From contig JAERTH010000053.1 of the NCBI GenBank assembly GCA_016844955.1, positions 1 to 64,000 of the forward strand: 64,000 nucleotides of DNA, read 5' to 3'. The DNA is from Fidelibacterota bacterium (lineage in GTDB: Bacteria; Fidelibacterota; UBA8477; JABMPR01). The notes under the pieces are model-generated. The model was not told the origin of the DNA. It worked only from the letters and a program-made list of their open reading frames with translations, and made no database searches. Position 1 is the stretch's first letter. Each line of letters opens with the position of its first letter. This document shows, one piece after another, positions 7,748-15,908 of the stretch. Made by a program: the position numbers and the translations under genes.

Positions 7748-9598
7748 ATGAAAAACAAAGAACTGAACAAAACGAATAGTTCACCGGGAGGCCGCAGAAA
7801 CTTTTTCCTTCTTTTCTCCATCATGATTAGTGTTTCGCTTATATCTGTTTCAATCATGATCCTTACCATATACGACCATCAACTTACACAGCACGAGATA
7901 CAGCTTCGAGCGACTGTACAGAGCCAGGCTCGCCTTATTGAGTCTGTAGCGCTATACGACATTGAAATGGCTGAAATAATAAATCAGCTTGACCCGAGCT
8001 ATGATCCATCTGAGTCAACAATACGGCAAATTATTAAAGCGCTTCATACCTACGAGCTGGATTTACAGTTGACAGAGTTTACACTGGCGGAGCACCAGGG
8101 TGATTACATCAATTTTCTTGTCCGACATCGACATGGCAATGACCAACTTCCTGAACCAATCGCTTATGATTCACAATGGGCCGAACCTCAGCGTCGCGCG
8201 CTTAATGGAGAGAGCGGAAGCGATATTGCTCTAGATTATCGAGGCGAGATAGTTCTAGCTGCATACGAGCCTGTGAAATATTTGGATCTGGGTATTGTCG
8301 CCAAACTGGATCTGGCAGAAATCCGTGCGCCATTTATTCGGGCTGTATTATTCGGAGGTCTCAGCGTAATTGTTCTTATTATCATAGGTACGGTAGTTTT
8401 TTTCAGGATAAGTAACCCGGTTCTCAAGCGTCTCCAGAATTATACTCAGGAATTACTCAATGAAATCTCAGAACGTAAAGCGCTACAAAAAACACTGCAA
8501 GAAAGCGAAAAAAAATTCCGCACCGTGGTAACCAATTCTGAAGAAATCATATATATGATTAGTAAAGATGGAACATTCACCCTCTCAGAAGGCAAGGGTC
8601 TTGCAAAATTAGCGTTGAAACCGGGAGAAGTTGTTGGCAGCTCTGTTTTCGAGGTGTACAAAGATTATCCCGCTATGTTGGATGATATGCGAAGCGTTTT
8701 TAAGGGTGAAACAGTTACCAATGAGATAGATATCGGTGGTATTGTTTATAGAAGTTGGTATACACCAAACAGAAATGATGACGGGGAAATTACCGGATTA
8801 TTTGGCTTTTCGGTAGACATCACCGAGCTTAGGCTGATTGAATCCCGACTTCGTCAACAGCAGAAACTTGAATCCATTGGCACACTGGCGGGCGGGGTTG
8901 CCCATGAAATCAACAACCCCATTAATGGTATCATGAACTATGCCCAGCTTCTAATAGATCGTCTTGATCCAGAAAGTCCTCTGGTTGAATTTGCACAGGA
9001 AATCACCAAGGAAACCGAGCGTGTTGCCAGTATTGTTTGCAATCTGCTTTCCTTCGCCCGGCATGACAAGCAGAGCCACAGCCTGGCCGACCCTGCTGAT
9101 ATCGTCAATAATACTACCATGCTAATTAAAACCATTATTCAAAAAGATCAAATTTCCTTCACCATTGATGTACCAGAAAACCTGCCCAAGATAAAGTGTC
9201 GCAACCAGCAGATCCAACAGGTGCTCATGAACCTTCTTACCAATGCCAGGGACGCGCTGAATGTCCGCTACCCAGAACACAATGTTGACAAAATACTGAA
9301 CCTTCAAGCGCGACAGTTCGAGCAGGACAATCAACGATGGCTTCGAATAACCCCGGAAGACCATGGCTCTGGTATCCCTGCAGAAATTAAGGAAAGGCTG
9401 TTTGATCCTTTCTTTACCACCAAGGACCGCACCAGGGGCACGGGGCTGGGACTCTCAATCAGTCATTCTATTGTAGAAGAACATCATGGTCGTCTGACAT
9501 TTGAGAGTAAAGTCAATGAGTATACCCGCTTCTTGCTTGATCTGCCTATTGATAATGGCTGGATTCTGGAAAAGAATGATGGCAAAGTACTACATTAA
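7748..9598 (+). CDS. Membrane-bound sensor histidine kinase (periplasmic sensor-PAS-HisKA-HATPase)
   Basis: The product has 616 residues. TM1 is about 19-41. A periplasmic sensor region (about 45-195) contains GESGSDIALDYRGEIVLAAY, a Cache-like feature common in such kinases. TM2 is about 197-219 and a PAS domain about 252-360. The HisKA phospho-acceptor is His386 (AGGVAHEINNP). The ATPase domain has NLLTNARDAL (about 495-504), EDHGSGIP and RGTGLGLSIS. All catalytic boxes are present. The ATG at 7748 has only a weak Shine-Dalgarno (GAGATAGGA). The hybrid kinase follows after 14 nt and a lone receiver after that, so the three probably form one phosphorelay. The ligand is unknown. Confidence 0.9.
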   Translation: MKNKELNKTNSSPGGRRNFFLLFSIMISVSLISVSIMILTIYDHQLTQHEIQLRATVQSQARLIESVALYDIEMAEIINQLDPSYDPSESTIRQIIKALHTYELDLQLTEFTLAEHQGDYINFLVRHRHGNDQLPEPIAYDSQWAEPQRRALNGESGSDIALDYRGEIVLAAYEPVKYLDLGIVAKLDLAEIRAPFIRAVLFGGLSVIVLIIIGTVVFFRISNPVLKRLQNYTQELLNEISERKALQKTLQESEKKFRTVVTNSEEIIYMISKDGTFTLSEGKGLAKLALKPGEVVGSSVFEVYKDYPAMLDDMRSVFKGETVTNEIDIGGIVYRSWYTPNRNDDGEITGLFGFSVDITELRLIESRLRQQQKLESIGTLAGGVAHEINNPINGIMNYAQLLIDRLDPESPLVEFAQEITKETERVASIVCNLLSFARHDKQSHSLADPADIVNNTTMLIKTIIQKDQISFTIDVPENLPKIKCRNQQIQQVLMNLLTNARDALNVRYPEHNVDKILNLQARQFEQDNQRWLRITPEDHGSGIPAEIKERLFDPFFTTKDRTRGTGLGLSISHSIVEEHHGRLTFESKVNEYTRFLLDLPIDNGWILEKNDGKVLH

Positions 9599-9612
9599 AG
9601 AAGAGGTCGCCT

Positions 9613-11535
9613 GTGGCACACATTCTGGTTGTAGATGATGAGAGAAATATACGCCGCACCCTGAGTGAATTCCTCACCCAAGCAAAATACAAGGTAAGCG
9701 TTGCAGAAAACGTCGAACAAGCGTTTGAAATCTTGGCCGACTCAAATATTGATGTCGTTTTGACCGATATCATCATGCCCCGGATCACAGGCGTGCAACT
9801 GCTCAAGCGGATCAAGGAGTTATCACCTGAGATCGAAGTTGTTCTCATGACAGGGGAACCCACATTTGAGACTGCCTCCGAAGCCATACGTACAGGGGCT
9901 ATCGATTATCTTTCTAAACCAATTACAAAAGACATGCTATTAAAAACGGTGGCAAATGTTGTCAAAATCAAATCACTCCGAGACGAGCGCGTGCAATTGT
10001 TGGCGTCTAATCAACGTTACCAGACCGAGTTGGAATTGCTGGTTGAGGAGCGAACCAGTGATCTTGTGGATAGCGAGCAGAAATTCAGACAGCTCACAGA
10101 CAATTCACTGGCTGGAATTTATATTCTCCTCGATCAGAAAATTCAATATTGTAATGATCGGTTCGCCGAAATCTTTGGGTATGAAAGTTCTCAGGAGGTT
10201 ACTGGCTTAGCGCTAGAAACTTTCATTCATCCAGATGATTTTGATAGTGTAGAAAAAGCTGTCACTTCGCGAATTAGAGGTGAGACAAAAACTTCACAAC
10301 ATGAGGTAAAGGGTCTTCAGAAAAATGGTGGGATCATTCATATTGAAATACTGGGGTCTTCAATTCAATACAAAGGTCAGAAAGCAGCCCAGGGGATGTT
10401 GCTTGACATTACCAAACGAACCCAAGCTCGGGAGTTGCTGCAGCAAAGTGAGGAAAAGTACCGATTTCTGTTCGAGAATATTAATGACGCCTTAGCCATT
10501 ACTCAGAATGGCAAATACATCCACTTTAACCACCAATTTTGCGAGATGCTGGGCTACACTGCTTCAGAATTGGATCAGAAAGATTATCGTGAAATCATCT
10601 CTAAGGAAGGCCTTGAGATGTTGGCAGAGCGGGATAAGCAACGTAAACGAGGAGGACAACCACCGACCCGCTATGAGACCACTTTTCTCATGAAAGATGG
10701 ACAAGTCATCCATGTGGATGTTAATGTAACCATCATCAACTATTTGGGTCAGACTGCATCATATGCTGTGCTGAGAGATATCTCTGAGCGTAAAAAGGCC
10801 GAAGCTGATATTGAAGCGGCACTGTTAAAGGCCAAACAGGCCAATGAGGTTAAAGACCAGTTTATCGCAAACATATCTCATGAAATCCGAACCCCCCTTA
10901 ATAGCATCCTGGGGTTTTCCGACCTATTCAAACAAAGATATGGAGAAATGGTAAGTGTTAAAGATCAAGATATCTTTCAATATATAACCAATGCAAGTAA
11001 TCGGCTCATGCGGACTGTCGACTCCATATTGAACATCTCACAATTAAATGCTGGAGCATTTAAATTGCAGAAATGCGAAATTGATCTTAACTCCCTCATC
11101 AAGAATGTGCTTGAAGAAATCAGGATGCAAGCTGTTAAAAAGAATCTGGAGTTAATCTTCAACACCCCTGATCAGCAGGCAATGATCTTCAGTGATAACC
11201 ATAGTTTGCACCAGGCAATTCTTAATCTGGTCGACAATGCAATAAAATATACAAATGCGGGCAAGATTGAATTAAGTCTGAGCCAAAAGCAGAATAGTTA
11301 TAGACTTTCCATTCAAGATACTGGTATCGGAATATCTGAAGAATATCAGAAACGAATCTTTGAACCCTATACCCAGGAGAGTGAAGGTTTTACTAAGAAT
11401 TTTCAGGGTATTGGTCTCGGACTAGCCCTCACCAAACGTTATCTCGAGCTAAATGACATTAATCTTGAACTTGAGAGTAGCAAAAGTTTGGGAACGACTT
11501 TTACACTGATTTTTTCTGAATACGAGGGGAGTTGA
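9613..11535 (+). CDS. Hybrid response regulator/histidine kinase (receiver-PAS-PAS-HisKA-HATPase)
   Basis: The product has 640 residues, with a GTG start at 9613 preceded by AAGAGG. The N-terminal receiver (1-120) has acidic D8/D9, phosphoacceptor D52 (LTDIIMPRITG), T80 and K102. Two PAS domains follow (about 155-268 and 280-392), then HisKA with His423 (ANISHEIRTPLN). The ATPase domain has N542 (LVDNAIKYT), DTGIGIS (569-575) and GIGLGLAL. There is no membrane segment, so it is cytosolic. The layout suggests that the upstream membrane kinase phosphorylates its receiver, which then controls the C-terminal kinase acting on the receiver encoded next. That order is inference from gene arrangement. 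Confidence 0.92.
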   Translation: MAHILVVDDERNIRRTLSEFLTQAKYKVSVAENVEQAFEILADSNIDVVLTDIIMPRITGVQLLKRIKELSPEIEVVLMTGEPTFETASEAIRTGAIDYLSKPITKDMLLKTVANVVKIKSLRDERVQLLASNQRYQTELELLVEERTSDLVDSEQKFRQLTDNSLAGIYILLDQKIQYCNDRFAEIFGYESSQEVTGLALETFIHPDDFDSVEKAVTSRIRGETKTSQHEVKGLQKNGGIIHIEILGSSIQYKGQKAAQGMLLDITKRTQARELLQQSEEKYRFLFENINDALAITQNGKYIHFNHQFCEMLGYTASELDQKDYREIISKEGLEMLAERDKQRKRGGQPPTRYETTFLMKDGQVIHVDVNVTIINYLGQTASYAVLRDISERKKAEADIEAALLKAKQANEVKDQFIANISHEIRTPLNSILGFSDLFKQRYGEMVSVKDQDIFQYITNASNRLMRTVDSILNISQLNAGAFKLQKCEIDLNSLIKNVLEEIRMQAVKKNLELIFNTPDQQAMIFSDNHSLHQAILNLVDNAIKYTNAGKIELSLSQKQNSYRLSIQDTGIGISEEYQKRIFEPYTQESEGFTKNFQGIGLGLALTKRYLELNDINLELESSKSLGTTFTLIFSEYEGS

Positions 11536-11537
11536 TC

Positions 11538-11915
11538 ATGACAAATTCCAAGTTAAAACTACTGATTGTTGAAGACGACCTGTCTTCACAACAATATTAT
11601 ACTGTCATTTTAAAAAATCTATATGAGCTAACCCTTGTCGGGACGGTTGAAGCTGCCAAACAAGCCCTCCGCAAGACTGATTTCAGCTTGGTTCTGGTTG
11701 ACATTTCATTGCCCGGCGAACAAGATGGTCTGGATTTGATCAGGTTTCTGGTTTCAGAACACCCAAAACAATTGACTTCAATAGCCATCTCTGCACACGC
11801 CTTTCCCACGAATCGACAGGAAGCGCTAGATGCTGGTGCAACTGAATACTTTACCAAGCCAATCATGAGTGGAGAACTGCTAGATGTTATCCAGAAGTAT
11901 CTCCAGAAGCAGTAG
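11538..11915 (+). CDS. Single-domain response regulator (receiver only)
   Basis: The product has 125 residues, a CheY-like receiver with no output domain. Acidic pair E12/D13/D14 (LLIVEDD), phosphoacceptor D55 (LVLVDISLPG), S85 (IAISAHAF) and K107 (EYFTKPI) are all present. ATG at 11538 lies 7 nt after GAGGGGA. A TTG at 11532, overlapping the kinase stop, is also in frame but badly spaced from that site. It is most likely the terminal or shuttle receiver of the phosphorelay with the two kinases upstream. Decayed relatives lie on both sides of this locus. Confidence 0.9.
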   Translation: MTNSKLKLLIVEDDLSSQQYYTVILKNLYELTLVGTVEAAKQALRKTDFSLVLVDISLPGEQDGLDLIRFLVSEHPKQLTSIAISAHAFPTNRQEALDAGATEYFTKPIMSGELLDVIQKYLQKQ

Positions 11916-12060
11916 CTATGTGTTACAGGGGCAAAACTACTCGGAAGCATCAACGAAATAGTCCCAAAAGTAGAAGTGATTATGATAACGGATAAGCCAA
12001 CCTTTTAAACAGCAGCTCAAGCATTCCATGTTGGTGCCATGCACACTCTCGCCAAGGGAA

Positions 12061-12290
12061 TTAAAATCTGAACTCAAAGTAGACACTTTCCAAAACGCCA
12101 TTGCGCATTTTCGCTGATGAGCACTGCATTTTTCAAGCCGTCCACAGTCTGATGAATAACCCAATCGGGTAAAACTATGAAGACCGTGTTGAATTGAAGC
12201 TCGCGACCAAAATGGATCAAGTGAAATTCTAATTCATGGATAGCGGTATTGGTAGCTCCAAGAAATATCAAAAAATGTTTTTGATCCCAA
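12061..12290 (+). pseudogene. Decayed histidine kinase ATPase-domain fragment
   Basis: From 12116, one frame reads DEHCIFQAVHSLMNNPIG, stop, NYEDRVELKLATK, MDQVKF, stop, FMDSGIGSSKKYQKMF. It aligns with the hybrid kinase of the same locus (DNHSLHQAILNLVDNAIKYT, KIELSLSQK, QDTGIGISEEYQKRIFEP). The N box and the D-x-G-x-G box are recognisable. Two in-frame stops and an extra T before GATCCC (expected F-D-P) break it. Similar DNA spacing between blocks supports true homology rather than chance. It lies 200 bp downstream of the intact receiver. Confidence 0.7.
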
Positions 12291-12316
12291 CAAATATGAG
12301 AGTGTAGTTTATACCA

Positions 12317-12386
12317 TAACTTGAAGGCGATGAAATTGGCCATTATGGGGTCATCTTCAACCACCAGAATGCGAATAGGATTACAT
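12317..12386 (-). pseudogene. Decayed receiver start with intact ribosome-binding site
   Basis: On the minus strand AGGAGG (12395-12400) sits 8 nt before ATG at 12386. The next codon is TAA. Skipping one base gives NPIRILVVEDDPIMANFIAF, the canonical first strand and acidic pocket of a response-regulator receiver. The sequence loses resemblance after that and runs into the kinase remnant on the other strand. A one-base frameshift directly after the start codon and a missing body make it a pseudogene. Confidence 0.6.
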
Positions 12387-12900
12387 TTTTACGACCTCCT
12401 GATTATAGGTATCTTGGACTTAAATGATAGTGCTTACAGCGCTGAATCCAACCTGTTGTGCATGCTAATGCTAGAGATAAACCATTCGCATTTCTAAACT
12501 ATTCACCTCGCCATGATGGGTCCATACCACTTTGACAAACTTAAATTTCCCACATAAGCGATACTGGGATACTATTATAAATAACAACACCCCCTCAATT
12601 TTAAAAAATACAGGAAAATATATTAAAATATATTCATATTGAGGTCACATCGTAAGTTGTTATTATTTTTATATTTATCAATACATCTACATTTCAGAAA
12701 TCTATGAATTATAGCCCTTTCTGGTAAGTCTAAATTGCTGTTTATCATTGAGATATCTGTCACTAATAAGGAATTTTTTCCGGGAATTGAGGAATTTCCC
12801 TGGAAAATATGAGGGATACCCTGAGTCAAAAAATTGCATTGATGTTCAAATTAGAAGTGTGATGAGAGCAATAACACATAACGCTTCGAAAGGGAAAGTC
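12387..12900. other. Intergenic region downstream of the two-component remnants
   Basis: About 510 bp, strongly AT-rich in the middle (12590-12690). It carries the second copy of the AT-rich block (12660-12685) also found at 7317-7345. An imperfect hairpin lies at 12776-12807 (TTTTCC and GGGAA pairing with TTCCC and GGAAAA around a bulged T), upstream of the small lipoprotein gene. It could be a leader structure. No coding sequence with family features was found; longer open frames crossing it begin well before the real lipoprotein start. Confidence 0.35.
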
Positions 12901-13296
12901 ATGAAACCAATTAACATGCTTCTAATCCTCGTAGCCGCAGTTACCCTGATCAATTGTGAGAATCCCCTCTATATCCAAGCTGGGGTAATCTGGTCTGATG
13001 ATAGATACTTTAGTGAAGAGGGTGACTGGTACCTCGCACTTTCTGAAGGATGCTACTCAAATTGTGAGGGTGCAGTCATTGATGTTGTGGATCAATTACC
13101 GATTTCCGCCAACAAAAAAGTAACCAAAAAATTTGTCCTCAACTCTGGTTCAGAGGGAAATATCACGGCGTTTGTCTACCTTGATGTCAATAAAAATGGC
13201 AGCTATGATGATGGCTATGATAAAATGACAGGATACAAATTCAACCACGCCGTTAAAGGCGAATCAACTGATATCGCCATCTCGGCATTTTTTTAA
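12901..13296 (+). CDS. Small lipoprotein with a DxNxNG calcium-loop-like motif
   Basis: I take ATG at 12901, because it follows AAAGGGA and opens a classic lipoprotein signal: MKPINMLLILVAAVTLINC, with the lipobox Cys at residue 19. An upstream ATG at 12748 would bury this signal and is unlikely. The mature part (about 112 residues) contains two Cys (GCYSNCEG) and ends with YLDVNKNGSYDDGYDKMTGY, an EF-hand/dockerin-like calcium-binding loop, inside a beta-rich region. It is probably anchored to the outer membrane. No named family was recognised. It stands alone between regulatory remnants and a tiny membrane peptide gene. Confidence 0.75.
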   Translation: MKPINMLLILVAAVTLINCENPLYIQAGVIWSDDRYFSEEGDWYLALSEGCYSNCEGAVIDVVDQLPISANKKVTKKFVLNSGSEGNITAFVYLDVNKNGSYDDGYDKMTGYKFNHAVKGESTDIAISAFF

Positions 13297-13339
13297 TCCA
13301 GTTAACTCATGCTTAAGCATAGACTGAGGACAAGAGAAC

Positions 13340-13489
13340 ATGAAAACAAAAGAATTAAACCAATCGAGATGGATTCACCCTGATGAAATGATGTGTGACA
13401 ATCATCTGGAGTTTTCGATCCTCCATTTTGTAACTGCCACGGTATTCATCGGTTTGCTGGTAGGTGTTTTCGGCCCACTCCTTGTGTAA
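13340..13489 (+). CDS. Possible 49-residue single-pass membrane peptide
   Basis: ATG at 13340 follows TGAGGACAAGAGAAC, a plausible Shine-Dalgarno at about 10 nt. The frame has 49 codons to TAA at 13487. The N-terminal half is polar (MKTKELNQSRWIHPDEMMC). The C-terminal 23 residues are hydrophobic (HFVTATVFIGLLVGVFGPLL) and fit one membrane helix. No family is known to me. It may be a genuine small protein co-transcribed with the lipoprotein upstream, or a chance frame. The hydrophobic tail and ribosome site are the only support. Confidence 0.4.
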   Translation: MKTKELNQSRWIHPDEMMCDNHLEFSILHFVTATVFIGLLVGVFGPLLV

Positions 13490-13635
13490 GGTGGAGATGC
13501 GGGAGGCGAAGCAAGCATGGTTCCAGCCATATGTGTTAGGGCCCGTATGAAATTGAGCACTCAGATTTTTAACCTCTGGTTTCCATCGATTTGCCAATAT
13601 GGGAACGACCACATTGTCCATATTCGTCTAGAAAG

Positions 13636-14040
13636 TCAGGAAGCCTTACCCTCGTTCATGGGTCCCCCACAATCCTCATCTGTTTCACCAACGGACTTGG
13701 GTTTCAGATAATCTGACAGGGGCTCTTTACGACGATCATCCAACAAGTGAAATATTGTTAAAACGGGATGTCTCAGCATCATCCTGGGGCCCGAATAACG
13801 CATGACTTGCCTGACCTTTTCCCTGATATCAGGTTTGTAACAGTGGATAGGACAATTTTTACAAGATGTTTTGCCCTCATGAAAGGGACAGTGATGAAGT
13901 CTATCAAGGGCATAGCTCTGCAACTCTGAACAGCTGCCACAATCTGCGACTTTTAATTTATGATGATCACGACAGTAAAGACCAATCATTGCCTTGACAG
14001 TCTCCCCTTCTCGCTCCATGCGGTTGGTAAATATGGACAA
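13636..14040 (-). CDS. ygbA: YgbA family protein (nitrous oxide-stimulated promoter family)
   Basis: The product has 134 residues. The family signature is present: MEREGETVKAMIGLYCRDHH, then C-x2-C pairs, HHCPFHEGKTSCKNCPIHCY and VMRYSGPRMMLRHP. The eight or so cysteines suggest a metal or Fe-S site. E. coli YgbA is linked to recovery from nitrosative stress and is under NsrR control; whether that applies here is unknown. The frame opens at TTG 14040 with AAGTGAG about 8 nt upstream. The ATG at 14019 (MEREGE) matches the usual family start but lacks a ribosome site. It stands alone, with a GNAT gene upstream on the same strand. Confidence 0.85.
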   Translation of the reverse strand: MSIFTNRMEREGETVKAMIGLYCRDHHKLKVADCGSCSELQSYALDRLHHCPFHEGKTSCKNCPIHCYKPDIREKVRQVMRYSGPRMMLRHPVLTIFHLLDDRRKEPLSDYLKPKSVGETDEDCGGPMNEGKAS

Positions 14041-14074
14041 TTTATATTCTCACTTTAGTTTAAATTTTGCATTC

Positions 14075-14626
14075 TCAAGAACCGACATTGCTTAATGTCT
14101 TGAAATAATCAGCTCGATCCAGGCGGTATTTTACGACAACAAAACCATCTGGTTCCTTGACATTTTTTTCATACTCCAGACCTGCTTTCTCCATGACACG
14201 TCTTGATGCTCCATTGTCTGGATCTGCCAGGGCCACAACGTTATCCACCCCCAGTTCCACAAAACCCTTGCGGACCAATGCCAGGGAACCTTCGGTAGCA
14301 AACCCTTGCCCCCAGAATTTGCGTTTCAGGCGATAGCCCAGTTCAATCTCGCTTTTATCAGCATGATTGGGTCTAAAATGGAACCAGCCTAAAAACTCGC
14401 TGGTTGATTGAGTGAGTGCAGCCCAGATTCCTAAATCAGTATAGGTTTCATAGTAGGACATGATTCTGGGCATGACAGAATCTACAATAAAGTCACGGGG
14501 AGTCGCTTTACCTCCATTGATATAACGGGTCACTTCAGGATCGGAATCCAGATCAACCAGGTGATCCACGTCTCTATAGGTGAATTCCCTGAGAATCATT
14601 CGTTCGGTTTTAAGATATACGTTCAT
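14075..14626 (-). CDS. GNAT N-acetyltransferase, RimJ/RimL-like
   Basis: The product has 183 residues. It starts TERMILREFTYRDVDHLVDL, the usual Acetyltransf_3 opening. It has the acetyl-CoA loop as RKFWGQGFATEG (about 103-114) and the late segment DPDNGASRRVMEKAGLEY. This subgroup acetylates N-termini of proteins or small molecules, and the substrate cannot be read from sequence. The ATG follows AGGAATAAGGG. It lies 34 bp upstream of the ygbA-like gene and could share its transcript. Confidence 0.88.
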   Translation of the reverse strand: MNVYLKTERMILREFTYRDVDHLVDLDSDPEVTRYINGGKATPRDFIVDSVMPRIMSYYETYTDLGIWAALTQSTSEFLGWFHFRPNHADKSEIELGYRLKRKFWGQGFATEGSLALVRKGFVELGVDNVVALADPDNGASRRVMEKAGLEYEKNVKEPDGFVVVKYRLDRADYFKTLSNVGS

Positions 14627-14807
14627 CCCTTATTCCTTTCATCCTCAGCATGGGATAATAATCCCTCTGCATATTCTGACCACAAAAATCGGAATCTATC
14701 CACCCTTTCTTTAATATTTTAGGAAACTGATAAAAAAATGAATAGATTTTTGCTTCTTTTTCATTTTTCGGTTGCACTTCCTTAATTAAAAGTCACATTA
14801 GACTTTA

Positions 14808-15908
14808 ATGAAAAAACCCGCCATCCTGCTTCTGGAAAACGGACACCACTTCAAAGGATTTTCTTTTGGCGCTATCGGTACCACCGGTGGTGAAGTCTGT
14901 TTTAATACCAGTATGACCGGCTATCAGGAGATTCTAACCGATCCCTCATATTGCGGTCAAATAGTCACCATGACCACTCCTCAAATCGGAAATTATGGTG
15001 TAAATCCCGAAGATATTGAAAGTGATAAAATTCAGGCTAAAGGCTTTATTGTGCGTGAAGCCAGCCCCATCCCCTCCAATTATCGCTCGACCCAAAGCCT
15101 GGATGAATATTTGAGTGAATCAGATGTAGTTGGAATCCAGGGCATTGACACCAGAGCTCTGACACGCCTGCTACGAGACGAAGGTGCCATGAATGGTATC
15201 ATTAGCAGCGATACACTCGACCTTGATATCTTGAAATCAAAATTAGCTAAAGTCCCATCCATGGCCGGCCAGGATCTGGTGCAACAGGTTAGCTGCACAG
15301 AATCATGGACCTGGCCATCCACTACCAAGCCTACAGCTTACCGAGTAGTCGCCCTGGATTTCGGAATCAAGCACAATATTATCCGACAACTCGCTGAAAA
15401 TGATTGCGAAGTAACCATCGTCCCGGCTACAACTCCGGCGCGTGACATTCTAGATTTAAATCCTGACGGAATCTTTCTCTCAAATGGACCTGGTGATCCC
15501 GAACCTGTTGGCTATGCCATCCAAACGGTAAAGGTGCTTGCTGGAGAAAAACCAATCTTTGGTATCTGTCTGGGGCATCAAATTCTGTCACTGGCCATGG
15601 GTGCCAAAACCTACAAGTTGAAGTTTGGCCACCGTGGCGGTAATCATCCCGTACGGAATGAGCAGAATGGGACAGTGGAAATCACCAGTCAAAATCATGG
15701 CTTTGCCGTCAATCCAAATTCACTGCCGGATACCCTTGAAGTCAGTCACGTCAATTTGAACGACGAAACCCTGGAAGGTGTCCGTTGCACCCATATCCCG
15801 GCCTTTTCTGTACAGTATCATCCTGAAGCCAGCCCGGGTCCCCATGATTCCCGGTATCTATTTAAAGAATTTATAACCATGATGGATGAGCATGCCAAAA
15901 AGAACTGA
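14808..15908 (+). CDS. carA: Carbamoyl phosphate synthase small (glutaminase) subunit
   Basis: The product has 366 residues, the normal length. The N-terminal domain (1-150) carries [20 protein letters not shown]. The class I amidotransferase domain has nucleophile Cys254 (FGICLGHQ) with His338 and Glu340 ([10 protein letters not shown]), and the [11 protein letters not shown] segment. It hydrolyses glutamine and feeds ammonia to CarB for carbamoyl phosphate, the precursor of pyrimidines and arginine. No clear Shine-Dalgarno precedes ATG 14808 (ACATTAGACTTTA), and no attenuator was seen in the 180 bp upstream. The 3' end overlaps carB by 17 nt. Confidence 0.97.
   Translation: MKKPAILLLENGHHFKGFSFGAIGTTGGEVCFNTSMTGYQEILTDPSYCGQIVTMTTPQIGNYGVNPEDIESDKIQAKGFIVREASPIPSNYRSTQSLDEYLSESDVVGIQGIDTRALTRLLRDEGAMNGIISSDTLDLDILKSKLAKVPSMAGQDLVQQVSCTESWTWPSTTKPTAYRVVALDFGIKHNIIRQLAENDCEVTIVPATTPARDILDLNPDGIFLSNGPGDPEPVGYAIQTVKVLAGEKPIFGICLGHQILSLAMGAKTYKLKFGHRGGNHPVRNEQNGTVEITSQNHGFAVNPNSLPDTLEVSHVNLNDETLEGVRCTHIPAFSVQYHPEASPGPHDSRYLFKEFITMMDEHAKKN

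Noticed and set aside
13355..13621. Minus-strand coding sequence opposite the small membrane peptide
   Set aside because: The frame lacks a ribosome site and family features and overlaps the better-supported plus-strand frame; it is probably fortuitous.
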